Positions 1 through 5,601 of a DNA stretch of 6,400 nt are shown here, in pieces (positions within the stretch are counted from its first letter, which is position 1; each line of letters opens with the position of its first letter). Location of the stretch: the NCBI GenBank assembly GCA_025936205.1, contig JAICTU010000505.1, positions 1 through 6,400 of the forward strand, written 5' to 3'. A program made the position numbers and the translations under genes. The stretch is from Polyangiaceae bacterium (GTDB lineage: Bacteria > Myxococcota > Polyangia > Polyangiales > Polyangiaceae). Under the pieces are notes generated by a model. That model was not told the origin of the DNA. It searched no databases and saw nothing but the letters and a program-made list of their open reading frames with translations.

Positions 1-1
1 C

Positions 2-127
2 CGCGGTGATCTGCACGTCGTCGTGAACGTGCACGTGCCGACCAAGCTCAGCCGCAAAGCGCGCAAACTCTTCGAAGAAATCGAAGAAGAGCTGGCTCCG
101 CCAGTGTCCCGCCGCGGCACGGGCTGA
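2..127 (+). CDS. dnaJ: DnaJ-type co-chaperone, C-terminal end (partial at 5' end)
   Basis: The frame starting at base 2 is open from the window edge to TGA at 125-127 and gives 41 residues. It begins RGDLHVVVNVHVPTKLS and continues with a charged helix (KARKLFEEIEEEL) and a short basic tail. The pattern GDL-hydrophobic strand-P-x-x-L-(S/N)-x-(K/R)-(A/Q)-(R/K)-x-L-hydrophobic-E-E-(I/L) is the end of the second C-terminal substrate-binding domain of DnaJ/Hsp40. These proteins deliver unfolded clients to DnaK and stimulate its ATPase in the cytoplasm. The J domain and any zinc-finger region lie outside the window, so DnaJ proper cannot be separated from a CbpA-type or other class of J protein. 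The gene is convergent with the kinase gene at 510-2723. Recognition as a J-protein C-terminus is fairly secure; the exact symbol is less so. Confidence 0.8.
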   Translation, partial: RGDLHVVVNVHVPTKLSRKARKLFEEIEEELAPPVSRRGTG

Positions 128-142
128 TCTCGAGTTGCCGGA

Positions 143-430
143 GCGCGCCCCGAGGAGTCGCTCAGCGTGCGCAGCGGAGGTCCGGCCCCCGAAATCGCCA
201 CCAAATCATCGCGAAGAGCGAGACCAGCAGCGGGGAGGGTCCGTGCGTGGCGTCGTGCCGGCATCAGTTCAGTCGGAGCAGCTCGCCAGGCCCGCCCGCG
301 CCATACAAATCGAGGTTTCCATGGAAACTTCGCTTTGCGATCGCACAACCCCTCCGCCGAAGGCCTGAGAATGCTTCCGCACGGCAGTCCCGCGCAACGG
401 GATTCCGAGGTCCCAATCCTCGGGGCGCGC
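143..430. repeat. 14-bp perfect inverted repeat with distant arms (143-156 and 417-430)
   Basis: GCGCGCCCCGAGGA at 143-156 is the exact reverse complement of TCCTCGGGGCGCGC at 417-430. The arms lie 260 nt apart within the intergenic region and enclose the 311-332 palindrome. The right arm overlaps the local hairpin at 405-423, so in RNA the two pairings would compete. High GC raises the chance of a random match, so this is a sequence fact with uncertain meaning. Confidence 0.4.
311..332. repeat. 22-bp near-perfect palindrome between convergent genes
   Basis: The core 315-328 (GTTTCCATGGAAAC) equals its own reverse complement. Three further pairs extend it to 311-332, with a single mismatch at 314/329. 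As plus-strand RNA that mismatch is a G-U pair, so a nine-pair stem with the loop CAUG can form. It sits almost exactly midway between the two convergent stop codons: 183 nt after the DnaJ-type stop and 177 nt beyond the kinase stop. It could be a bidirectional terminator stem, although the following bases are only weakly U-rich (CTTTGCG on plus, ATTTGTAT on minus). A binding site for a dimeric regulator is the alternative. The function is inferred only from position and symmetry. Confidence 0.5.
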
Positions 431-509
431 GGCGGCTTTGGACCGCAGCGCTGGGGGCACGCGCTAAATGTGACGAATCATGCGGTCCGGCCCTAAAGAC
501 GGGCGCAGA

Positions 510-2723
510 TCACAGGCAAGCCAGCTTGAGCCGACGAATTCCCTTTTCGTCGATCCAGAAGGGCTGCTTGCAATCGACCTTCGCTGACGCCGTCGAGGTG
601 GCAGCCGAGGCGGGCGCCGGCGCGGCAATGGTGGCCTTGGGAATGGGAGCTGCAGCACGCGCACGGCGCGCCACCGGTTGCGGGTGCTTGGTGGCTCGCT
701 TGGGCACGCTGGCGAGATTCCCGCTGGCGACACCTCCGCTCGCAACACTGCCGCTCGCAACACTGCCGCTCGCAACACTGCCGCTCGCAACACTGCCGCT
801 CGCAACACTGCCGCTCGCAACACTGCCGCTCGCAACACTGCCGCTGGGGATACTGCCGCTGGTCGTCGTGCTGGTGGATGCGGGAGCCACCAGCGAGGCC
901 TTGGCAACGGTTGCTGGAGCCGGGGCGGCATGTCGTTCTGGAGCCGTGGCCGTGACCGTTGCGGGAGCCGTCGCCAGGCCGCCAGCGATCGGCAGCTCGG
1001 CAGCCGCCGTGCGCTCGAGCGCCCGCGGCGCCGGCGTCTCTTCCTGCGCCGCGGCGGGTACCGTCGGTTTGTTGGCCGCCATGGCACTGCCGCTGGAGAG
1101 CGCGTGCCCAGCGTTCGCGTTGGACGTCGTCTCGGGCCGCAGCGCGCTGCTCGAGCGCATCAAGGCAACAGGTTGCACCGTGACCACCGCCACCGTGGCC
1201 AGCACTCCGAAGACTGCAGCCGCTGACAGGATCGCCACGAGCCGGCGCTGACGGCGCTGGGCAGCTTCACTGAGCTGGCGCGGAGCGTGCGAGAAGACCG
1301 GTGCGATCGTCGCGGCAGGCGCGGGCAGCGCCTCCGCCGGCAGCTCGACCCGGGACGTCGCCTCTTCCTCGATCTCTTCGACGCCGATCTCGTCGGCGAT
1401 CGGCACCGGCGGAGCCGGGTCGCGGGAACCCGCGACCATCGGCTCGCGGTAGTCCTCGGAGCCGGGCAGCGGCGCCATCAACCGAGCGAGCGGCGACGCC
1501 ACTGGTGAGCCCTTGCCGGAAGGGAAGCCGATGCTTTCGACGCGCGCATCCGCCACCGTCGGCACTGCTTCTGCGCCCGGTTCCTCCAGCTCGATGCTGG
1601 GACGGCTCGGCAGATCCGCGGCCCGAGCCGCCTCGCGCTCCGCCCAGGACTGGATGCGCTGGAACGTGTCGGAATCCGTGATCGAGCCGTGCACCGATCC
1701 ACCGGCGCTCGGATCCGTCGATGGCAACGGCAGGCCCTCCGCGCCGAGTCGCTCGATCTCCTGCAACAGGCGCTCGCGCTTGGTCAGGATCTCGCCCGCG
1801 ACCGAGTAGATCCAGGCGCTCACGTCGTTCGCGCTGGCCAGACCGATCACGCTCTCGATGTCCAGCGCCAGGTCTTCGGCGGTTTGATAGCGGCGCTCGG
1901 GATCCTTGCACAGCGCGCGCAACACCACGGCGTCCATGTCGGGCGTGAGCTCGGGCACGAACTCGCTCGGGCGCGGCACCTCGTCCCGCAAGATCTTGCG
2001 CAGCACTTCGCTGGCGTCTTCACCGACGAACAGGCGCCGGCGCGTCAGCGCCTCCCACAGCACGACACCGCACGCGAACACGTCCGCGCGGCGATCGACG
2101 GGCATGCCTTGCAGCTGTTCGGGGCTCATGTAACTGAGCTTGCCCTTCATCTGCCCATCGCGGGTGATCTGGATGCGTGCGCTGGCTTTGGCGACGCCGA
2201 AGTCGAGCACTTTGACGGCGCCATCTGCATCGATCATCACGTTCTGCGGTGAGATGTCTCGATGCACGACGTTCAGCGGCTCACCGCGATCGTCCTTCGC
2301 TTCATGTGCAGCGTGCAGCCCGTGCAACATTCCGGAAGCGATGTGGCCAACTACGCCGATCGACGGCTCCAGGTTCTTGCGCCGCGCGGCTCGTAGTAGC
2401 TTCGAAAAGCACTCACCACGGATGTATTCCATGACGAGCAACAGCTCTTGACCCATGGTCAAGATGTCGAGCGTTTCGACGACGTTTGGATGCTTGATGC
2501 GCGCTGCGAGGCGCGCCTCGTCGATGAACATCGCGACGAATTCTGGATCCTTGCAGAATTGAGGATGCAGTCGTTTCACGGCGACCGTGCGCGACGTCCC
2601 ATCCATTTCGAGCATTCGACCGAGATGCACGGTAGCCATGCCACCAGCCGCTAATCTGCCGTACAGGGCGTAGCGGCCGACTACATGCGCCGGCTTGGTG
2701 AATTCGAGATGGGATTCCGCCAT
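510..2723 (-). CDS. Transmembrane eukaryote-like Ser/Thr protein kinase
   Basis: A 737-residue protein that should phosphorylate serine/threonine on cytoplasmic targets and may sense envelope signals through its outer part. The kinase domain spans about residues 18-291. It has the glycine loop GRLAAGGMATVHLG (22-35), VAVK lysine K50, helix-C glutamate E69, catalytic loop HRDISPQN (154-161, catalytic D156), DFG (D174), SPE (200-202) and a DRRADVFACGVVLWE segment. All catalytic residues are present. A long acidic/proline linker follows, then RRQRR and a single membrane span at about 495-516, which predicts the kinase inside the cell. The outer segment is Ala/Ser/Thr/Pro-rich and includes SGSVA pentapeptide repeats (about 622-671), a basic stretch and a tail with C718 and C736 ending in CL. 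The start is set at the ATG at 2721-2723, followed by AESHLEF, with GAGG 4 nt upstream. The frame runs open to an ATG at 2930, but those extra 69 residues have no kinase similarity and lie in the spacer. No catalytic defect is visible. Confidence 0.9.
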   Translation of the reverse strand: MAESHLEFTKPAHVVGRYALYGRLAAGGMATVHLGRMLEMDGTSRTVAVKRLHPQFCKDPEFVAMFIDEARLAARIKHPNVVETLDILTMGQELLLVMEYIRGECFSKLLRAARRKNLEPSIGVVGHIASGMLHGLHAAHEAKDDRGEPLNVVHRDISPQNVMIDADGAVKVLDFGVAKASARIQITRDGQMKGKLSYMSPEQLQGMPVDRRADVFACGVVLWEALTRRRLFVGEDASEVLRKILRDEVPRPSEFVPELTPDMDAVVLRALCKDPERRYQTAEDLALDIESVIGLASANDVSAWIYSVAGEILTKRERLLQEIERLGAEGLPLPSTDPSAGGSVHGSITDSDTFQRIQSWAEREAARAADLPSRPSIELEEPGAEAVPTVADARVESIGFPSGKGSPVASPLARLMAPLPGSEDYREPMVAGSRDPAPPVPIADEIGVEEIEEEATSRVELPAEALPAPAATIAPVFSHAPRQLSEAAQRRQRRLVAILSAAAVFGVLATVAVVTVQPVALMRSSSALRPETTSNANAGHALSSGSAMAANKPTVPAAAQEETPAPRALERTAAAELPIAGGLATAPATVTATAPERHAAPAPATVAKASLVAPASTSTTTSGSIPSGSVASGSVASGSVASGSVASGSVASGSVASGSVASGGVASGNLASVPKRATKHPQPVARRARAAAPIPKATIAAPAPASAATSTASAKVDCKQPFWIDEKGIRRLKLACL
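721..855. repeat. 15-bp tandem repeat (minisatellite) inside the kinase gene
   Basis: Seven identical head-to-tail copies of CCGCTCGCAACACTG occupy 736-840. Diverged copies flank them at 721-735 and 841-855, and a weaker one lies at 706-720. On the coding (minus) strand each unit encodes the pentapeptide SGSVA. The flanking units give SGSIP on one side and SGGVA and SGNLA on the other. The unit is a multiple of three and has no stop codon in any of the six frames, so copy-number change would alter protein length without breaking the frame. The array lies in the segment predicted to be outside the membrane, between the membrane span and the cysteine tail. The perfect identity of the central copies against diverged edges fits recent expansion by slippage or unequal recombination. 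Confidence 0.95.
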
Positions 2724-2939
2724 TTGGCCTCGGGACCATAGCACGACGGCGTTCAGAATCTCGCTCGACGGAAAATTAGCGCCGATTTGAACGCCCGAAA
2801 CGGACACTCGCCCACCGTGTGCGCGCGTGTCGCAGACGCCCGTGATTTCACTGAAGAGATTCAGGAATGGCCAAACTTTGAGCGACCTCTGCTGCGTGCT
2901 GGTGCGTCGCAAAATGACGCCGCAGTGCACCGAGGGGAA
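2724..2939 (-). promoter_or_regulatory. Upstream region of the kinase gene, probable promoter
   Basis: This 216-nt spacer separates the lipoprotein stop from the kinase start. It is visibly less GC-rich than the flanking genes in places (for example GCTAATTTTCC on the minus strand). The gap is far longer than any other in the minus-strand cluster, which suggests that the kinase has its own promoter. An extended -10-like TGCTATGGT occurs on the minus strand (TATGGT is the complement of 2735-2740) just upstream of the GAGG site. It has no acceptable -35 partner and would leave a leader of only about ten nucleotides. I therefore claim the region, not a specific promoter. Confidence 0.35.
2728..2731 (-). 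promoter_or_regulatory. Ribosome binding site supporting the kinase start
   Basis: The complement of 2728-2731 reads GAGG and lies 4 nt before the ATG at 2721-2723. The spacing is slightly short. Together with the onset of kinase-like sequence soon after this ATG, it favours this start over the in-frame ATG at 2930 and an in-frame GTG seven codons upstream. Confidence 0.5.
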
Positions 2940-3557
2940 TCACTCCAGGCTCGGCAACTCGAGGCTCCGGCAGGCGGCAACCATGCGTTCCACCGCGGCA
3001 TGCGTGAAGCGCCGGGGCTCGCCGGAGCCCGCGGGGTCGAGTGCGCCGGCGCTGCCGCAGGCCACCCGACGGCGCTCGGATTCGTCCCATTCGGGAATCA
3101 GCTCGCGCAAAGCGATGAACCAATAGCCAGCCCCGGACTTGAAGACCGCGACATCGTTCTCCGCCGCCACGCGCTGCGCGCCGGAAGCGCTGACCGGCAG
3201 CGCCAGCAGCGCCGGCTGAAACTGAATCTGAAGAGCAAAGTCGTCGCCGGCATCGACGCGGATCCCGCTCGGCCCCGCGCTCACTCGAGCGTCGCGCGGG
3301 GCCAGCACCCGCTCGCTCCCCTCCCCGCGCAGCTCATGCGGCAAGTACGCGAGCGGCACCACAAAGCGAAATAGCTCGGGCTCCGCCGCGAGCTGCGCGC
3401 CGGCTGAGCCGCCGCCGGCAACACCGGAAACACTCTTGTCCTCGGAGCTCGGTTTGGGCTCGGACCTGGACGCCTTGCAGCTCACCAGGAGTGCCAGCAG
3501 ACCGCCCGCACCCCACTGGTACAACCACTTGGCGACAACGGTTCTTCGGTGAGGCAT
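2940..3557 (-). CDS. Small putative lipoprotein of unknown function
   Basis: I do not recognise the family. The 205-residue protein starts MPHRRTVVAKW, followed by a hydrophobic stretch ending LLALLVSC. The lipobox LVSC with C27 indicates export and lipid attachment, and the +2 residue is Lys rather than the inner-membrane retention signal Asp. A flexible Ser/Glu/Lys/Gly-rich linker (about 28-58) leads into a compact domain (about 60-205) with alternating hydrophobic segments such as LFRFVVPLAYLP and FALQIQFQPALLALPV, suggesting beta structure. Two further cysteines, C167 and C196, could form a disulfide in the periplasm. Its ATG (3555-3557) directly abuts the TGA of the TraB/GumN-like gene (3558-3560), with GGAG 9 nt upstream inside that gene. 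The two are therefore probably translationally coupled and may work together at the envelope. The next gene leftward, the kinase, begins only after 216 nt. Confidence 0.8.
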   Translation of the reverse strand: MPHRRTVVAKWLYQWGAGGLLALLVSCKASRSEPKPSSEDKSVSGVAGGGSAGAQLAAEPELFRFVVPLAYLPHELRGEGSERVLAPRDARVSAGPSGIRVDAGDDFALQIQFQPALLALPVSASGAQRVAAENDVAVFKSGAGYWFIALRELIPEWDESERRRVACGSAGALDPAGSGEPRRFTHAAVERMVAACRSLELPSLE

Positions 3558-4496
3558 TCAGAGTTGCTCCGCGACGATACCGCGCGTTCGCAGCAGATCC
3601 ACGATACCGCGCGCCCCCACCAGGTGACCGGCGCCCACGACCACGAAGTAGTGGCCTGGCTTCTCCGCGAGCTTCGTCAAGCGCTCGAGCATGCGCTGGT
3701 TGCGCTCGGCGAACAGCTTCTCGAACAGGCTCGGGTAGCTGCTGCGCAGCGGACCGAGCAAGAGCTCATCCAGCTGAGCGGCGTTGCCCGCTTTCCAGAG
3801 CTCGAAGGAAGCATCGAGCTCTTCCCCGTAGTGGTCGATCTCGTCCAGCGTCTGGCGCAGCAGCAGCTCGCCGGCATCCGGATCGAGCCCGGTGAAGAGC
3901 GACATCTGTTCCTCCACCGTCTCGAGCGCCTCGATGCGCCGGTGCCCGTCGGCGGCCTGGCGGAAGTGCTCGTCGATGCCCTGGTCGGCGGAGTAGCCCT
4001 CCTTCTCCAGCGCCTGGGTGGTGAGCGCGAGCGCCACAAACCAGGGCTGGAAGCCGCGCAGCCCGAACAGGTTCAGGCCCCGGCGCTGCTCTGCCTGCTG
4101 CAAGAGCTGCCAGGTCTCCGGCTTCACCACATCCTGCAGCCTCCTGCCTGGCGGCAGGGTCCCCAGCTCCAGCATGCGCTTCGCCGCTTGCACCTGCGTC
4201 GCCTGGTTCATCTCCAGCTCGAGCACCAGAACGTCGCTCGCCGCGAACGCAGATTCGATGCGAGGATCGAGCGGATAGAGCTCCGCGCGCGCCACGTGGA
4301 CCGAACCCAGAAAGTGCACGGTGGACGCGCCCAGCTGCGCCCGCCACAGCAGCACGTGCGAGGCGGGCGCCGGTGCAGCCGCCGGGGCCGACGGCGCCGC
4401 AGCCGCCTGAGCGGGCTCGCTGCGATGCGTGCAAGCGAGCCCGAGCAGCGCGCAGCTGACGAGCAGCGCTACGAGATGGCGCAGCGGTCGAGCCAA
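3558..4496 (-). CDS. TraB/GumN-family putative metalloprotease, exported
   Basis: With the TTG start at 4494-4496 this is a 312-residue protein. It opens with a short basic region and a hydrophobic segment containing LLVSC (C15) and LGLAC (C22), so it is exported and probably a lipoprotein; C15 fits the lipobox better but would leave a short signal. An Ala/Pro-rich linker precedes the TraB/PrgY/GumN domain. Visible motifs are GSVH followed by ELYPL (GSVH at 64-67), VLELEM (E93), the ID-x-HF and ALET segments (about 174-193), ERNQRM (R265, N266) and VGAGHLVG (GAGH at 288-291). Both GX2H motifs that place this family with Tiki-type metalloproteases are intact. Members are proposed to degrade peptides, with substrates mostly unknown. 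The frame extends upstream to an ATG at 4667, but that would overlap the DUF4340-like gene by 125 nt and add arginine/proline-rich shadow sequence. No ATG or GTG lies in the 46-nt gap, so the start is the main uncertainty. Confidence 0.85.
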   Translation of the reverse strand: MARPLRHLVALLVSCALLGLACTHRSEPAQAAAAPSAPAAAPAPASHVLLWRAQLGASTVHFLGSVHVARAELYPLDPRIESAFAASDVLVLELEMNQATQVQAAKRMLELGTLPPGRRLQDVVKPETWQLLQQAEQRRGLNLFGLRGFQPWFVALALTTQALEKEGYSADQGIDEHFRQAADGHRRIEALETVEEQMSLFTGLDPDAGELLLRQTLDEIDHYGEELDASFELWKAGNAAQLDELLLGPLRSSYPSLFEKLFAERNQRMLERLTKLAEKPGHYFVVVGAGHLVGARGIVDLLRTRGIVAEQL

Positions 4497-4507
4497 TGCT
4501 CCGGCAT

Positions 4508-4513
4508 TCCCTC
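4508..4513 (-). promoter_or_regulatory. Candidate ribosome binding site for the TraB/GumN-like gene
   Basis: The complement of 4508-4513 reads GAGGGA, 11 nt upstream of the proposed TTG start at 4494-4496. This is long but usable spacing. A second purine-rich motif, GGAG (complement of 4499-4502), is only 2 nt from the TTG and is probably too close. The TTG is the first start-like codon in frame after the upstream stop at 4543-4545, apart from CTG codons. Confidence 0.3.
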
Positions 4514-4542
4514 GACCCCCGGGGCCCTGGACCCCTGGAACC

Positions 4543-5580
4543 CTATTCCTCCGTATGGGCGGCAGTGGCGCCGGAGGCCGGCTTGTCCGAGGCCTGGAAC
4601 TTGGAGACGTTGGCGGTGGCCCAATCTGCGGACCACGAGCTGATGGTGTAGATTTGATCCGAAGCATTGGTCATCGCCCAGCGGTTCGAGCCCTCTGCGA
4701 CGTTGCCCAGCTTTAGCACGTGAAGTGCGGAGCCACCGCGCAGCTCGATCGTTACCGTGGCCTGCGGCTTGTCCAGTCCCACCTCGGCCGGCGTCTTGTG
4801 GTCGCCGAAGTCCATGGCGCTGAGCGTCTTGTAGGCACGCAGCAGGTCGTCGACCTTGGAGGCCTGGAACTTGTCGATCGGCTTCTGGGCATTCGCCTTG
4901 GCTCCGAACTTGCCCGTCCAGGTCTCGCCGGACTTGTCGAAGGTGAACACGCCGTTCGCGTTCTCGATCGTTACCTTGACCGCGTCCTTGTCCTCGAACT
5001 TGAACATGGTCTTGTCGCGCCAGCCGCTGGCATCTCGCTCGTAGAGCCACTTGGAGAAGCCCTTGAGCGCGTACACACCGTCTTGCTTGGCCAGGCGCAC
5101 CATCTGACCGCGCGAGCCGTTCTCGCCGAAGTACACGTCGAAGACCGAGTCCGCGCCCTTGTAGAACGTGGCGTGTAGCCCCTTGGCGTCGCTCACTCCC
5201 CAGCGCGCATACTCGTCCTTGCCCGCGGAGATGATCTCGGAGAGGGACAGCTTGCTCAGGTTGTCGAGCAGCGACTTGACGTTGCTGGCGTTGGCCTTGG
5301 CCTCGACCGGCTGCTTCATGTTCCAGGCCTCTTCCCCGGCCTTGACGAGCTCGACCTGGCTGGGCGTGCCGCCATCGGCCACGGCCGGCTTGGCGATCAC
5401 GATGCGATCGATGCCCTTGGCGACCTCATCGGTCAAACCGAGCTTGGGCAGCGCCGCAGCTTGACCGGCGAGGCTGTGACTCTCGTAGTCATGGTGCTCA
5501 CTCTTGCGCTGCACGAAGAACAGCACGATCAGCAGCGCCAGGATGCCGGCGCCAACGTAGAGCTTCTTTTGCTGGTCCAT
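4543..5580 (-). CDS. DUF4340-like membrane-anchored protein of a GldG-type ABC transporter locus
   Basis: A 345-residue protein with an N-terminal membrane span (about residues 7-24, after MDQQKK) and a large soluble region that should face the periplasm. The pattern I-D-R-I-V-I, then a lysine-rich strand, E-x-W, and a helix V-x-x-L-L-x-x-L-x-x-L matches DUF4340 proteins. These are known as neighbours of GldG-type auxiliary proteins in uncharacterised ABC transporter operons. Two similar halves are visible. Residues 57-181 carry IDRIVIAK, EEAWNM, NVKSLLDNLSKLS, FYKGADSVFDVYFGE and VYALKGFSKWL. Residues 199-325 carry DAVKVTIE, GETWTG, KVDDLLRAYKTLSAMDF, LRGGSALHVLKLGN and IYTISSWSADW. The start ATG at 5578-5580 has GAGGAA 8 nt upstream and lies 21 nt after the stop of the GldG-like gene, so the two are co-transcribed. 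Its biochemical role is unknown. It could be a periplasmic partner of the transporter. The tail (about 326-345) is polar and low in complexity. Confidence 0.85.
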   Translation of the reverse strand: MDQQKKLYVGAGILALLIVLFFVQRKSEHHDYESHSLAGQAAALPKLGLTDEVAKGIDRIVIAKPAVADGGTPSQVELVKAGEEAWNMKQPVEAKANASNVKSLLDNLSKLSLSEIISAGKDEYARWGVSDAKGLHATFYKGADSVFDVYFGENGSRGQMVRLAKQDGVYALKGFSKWLYERDASGWRDKTMFKFEDKDAVKVTIENANGVFTFDKSGETWTGKFGAKANAQKPIDKFQASKVDDLLRAYKTLSAMDFGDHKTPAEVGLDKPQATVTIELRGGSALHVLKLGNVAEGSNRWAMTNASDQIYTISSWSADWATANVSKFQASDKPASGATAAHTEE

Positions 5581-5588
5581 GGAACTCG

Positions 5589-5594
5589 TTCCTC
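5589..5594 (-). promoter_or_regulatory. Ribosome binding site of the DUF4340-like gene
   Basis: The complement of 5589-5594 reads GAGGAA and sits 8 nt before the ATG at 5578-5580, inside the 21-nt gap after the GldG-like stop. This is the strongest Shine-Dalgarno match in the window and fixes the start. Confidence 0.65.
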
Positions 5595-5601
5595 GGAAAC
5601 T

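Larger units (their letters stand above)
128..509. other. Convergent intergenic region without a supported gene
   Basis: This 382-nt stretch lies between the stop of the DnaJ-type gene and the stop of the kinase gene. Small frames cross it on both strands (for example 135-368 and 269-460), but they have arginine/proline-rich, unrecognisable products and no convincing ribosome binding site, so I do not call them. Transcription from both sides should end here. I see no classical hairpin followed by a T-run. The structural elements are the palindrome at 311-332, a short hairpin at 405-423 (stem CCGAGG/CCTCGG, 7-nt loop) and the long-range inverted repeat 143-156/417-430. Any of these could mark factor-dependent termination or 3' end protection. 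Confidence 0.6.

Noticed and set aside
336..345. TGCGATCGCA palindrome resembling a HIP1-type octamer
   Set aside because: It is a single copy of a short GC-rich palindrome; without genome-wide over-representation it means nothing.
269..460. Small minus-strand frame of 63 codons in the intergenic region
   Set aside because: There is no ribosome binding site of note, the composition is that of spacer sequence, and the product is not recognisable.
721..855. CRISPR-like array
   Set aside because: The repeats are contiguous 15-bp units without spacers and lie in a coding frame, so this is a tandem repeat.
678..1226. Second plus-strand frame with ARNTA repeats
   Set aside because: It is the same repeat read in another frame, with an arginine-rich product typical of a shadow frame.
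247..1251. Long plus-strand open frame (334 codons) opposite the kinase gene, with LPLAT repeats
   Set aside because: It is antisense to a well-supported kinase. It stays open because GC-rich codons avoid stops and because the 15-bp repeat has no stop in any of the six frames. The product has no recognisable domain.
2735..2740. TATGGT -10 element with upstream TG before the kinase
   Set aside because: No plausible -35 lies at 15-18 nt, and the transcript leader would be only about ten nucleotides. A chance match is likely.
2851..2864. Small hairpin CTGAA-GAGA-TTCAG in the kinase upstream region
   Set aside because: Five base pairs with no T-run is too weak to call a terminator or operator.
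2724..2930. Kinase start at the upstream ATG at 2930 (69 extra residues)
   Set aside because: The extension lacks kinase or signal features, lies in spacer-like DNA starting 9 nt from the lipoprotein stop, and the internal ATG at 2721-2723 has a GAGG site and leads promptly into the kinase domain.
3549..4643. Plus-strand open frame of 364 codons opposite the TraB/GumN-like gene
   Set aside because: It is antisense to a gene with intact family motifs. The product is Gln/Leu/Arg-rich and unrecognisable, and it is a mirror of the coding strand.
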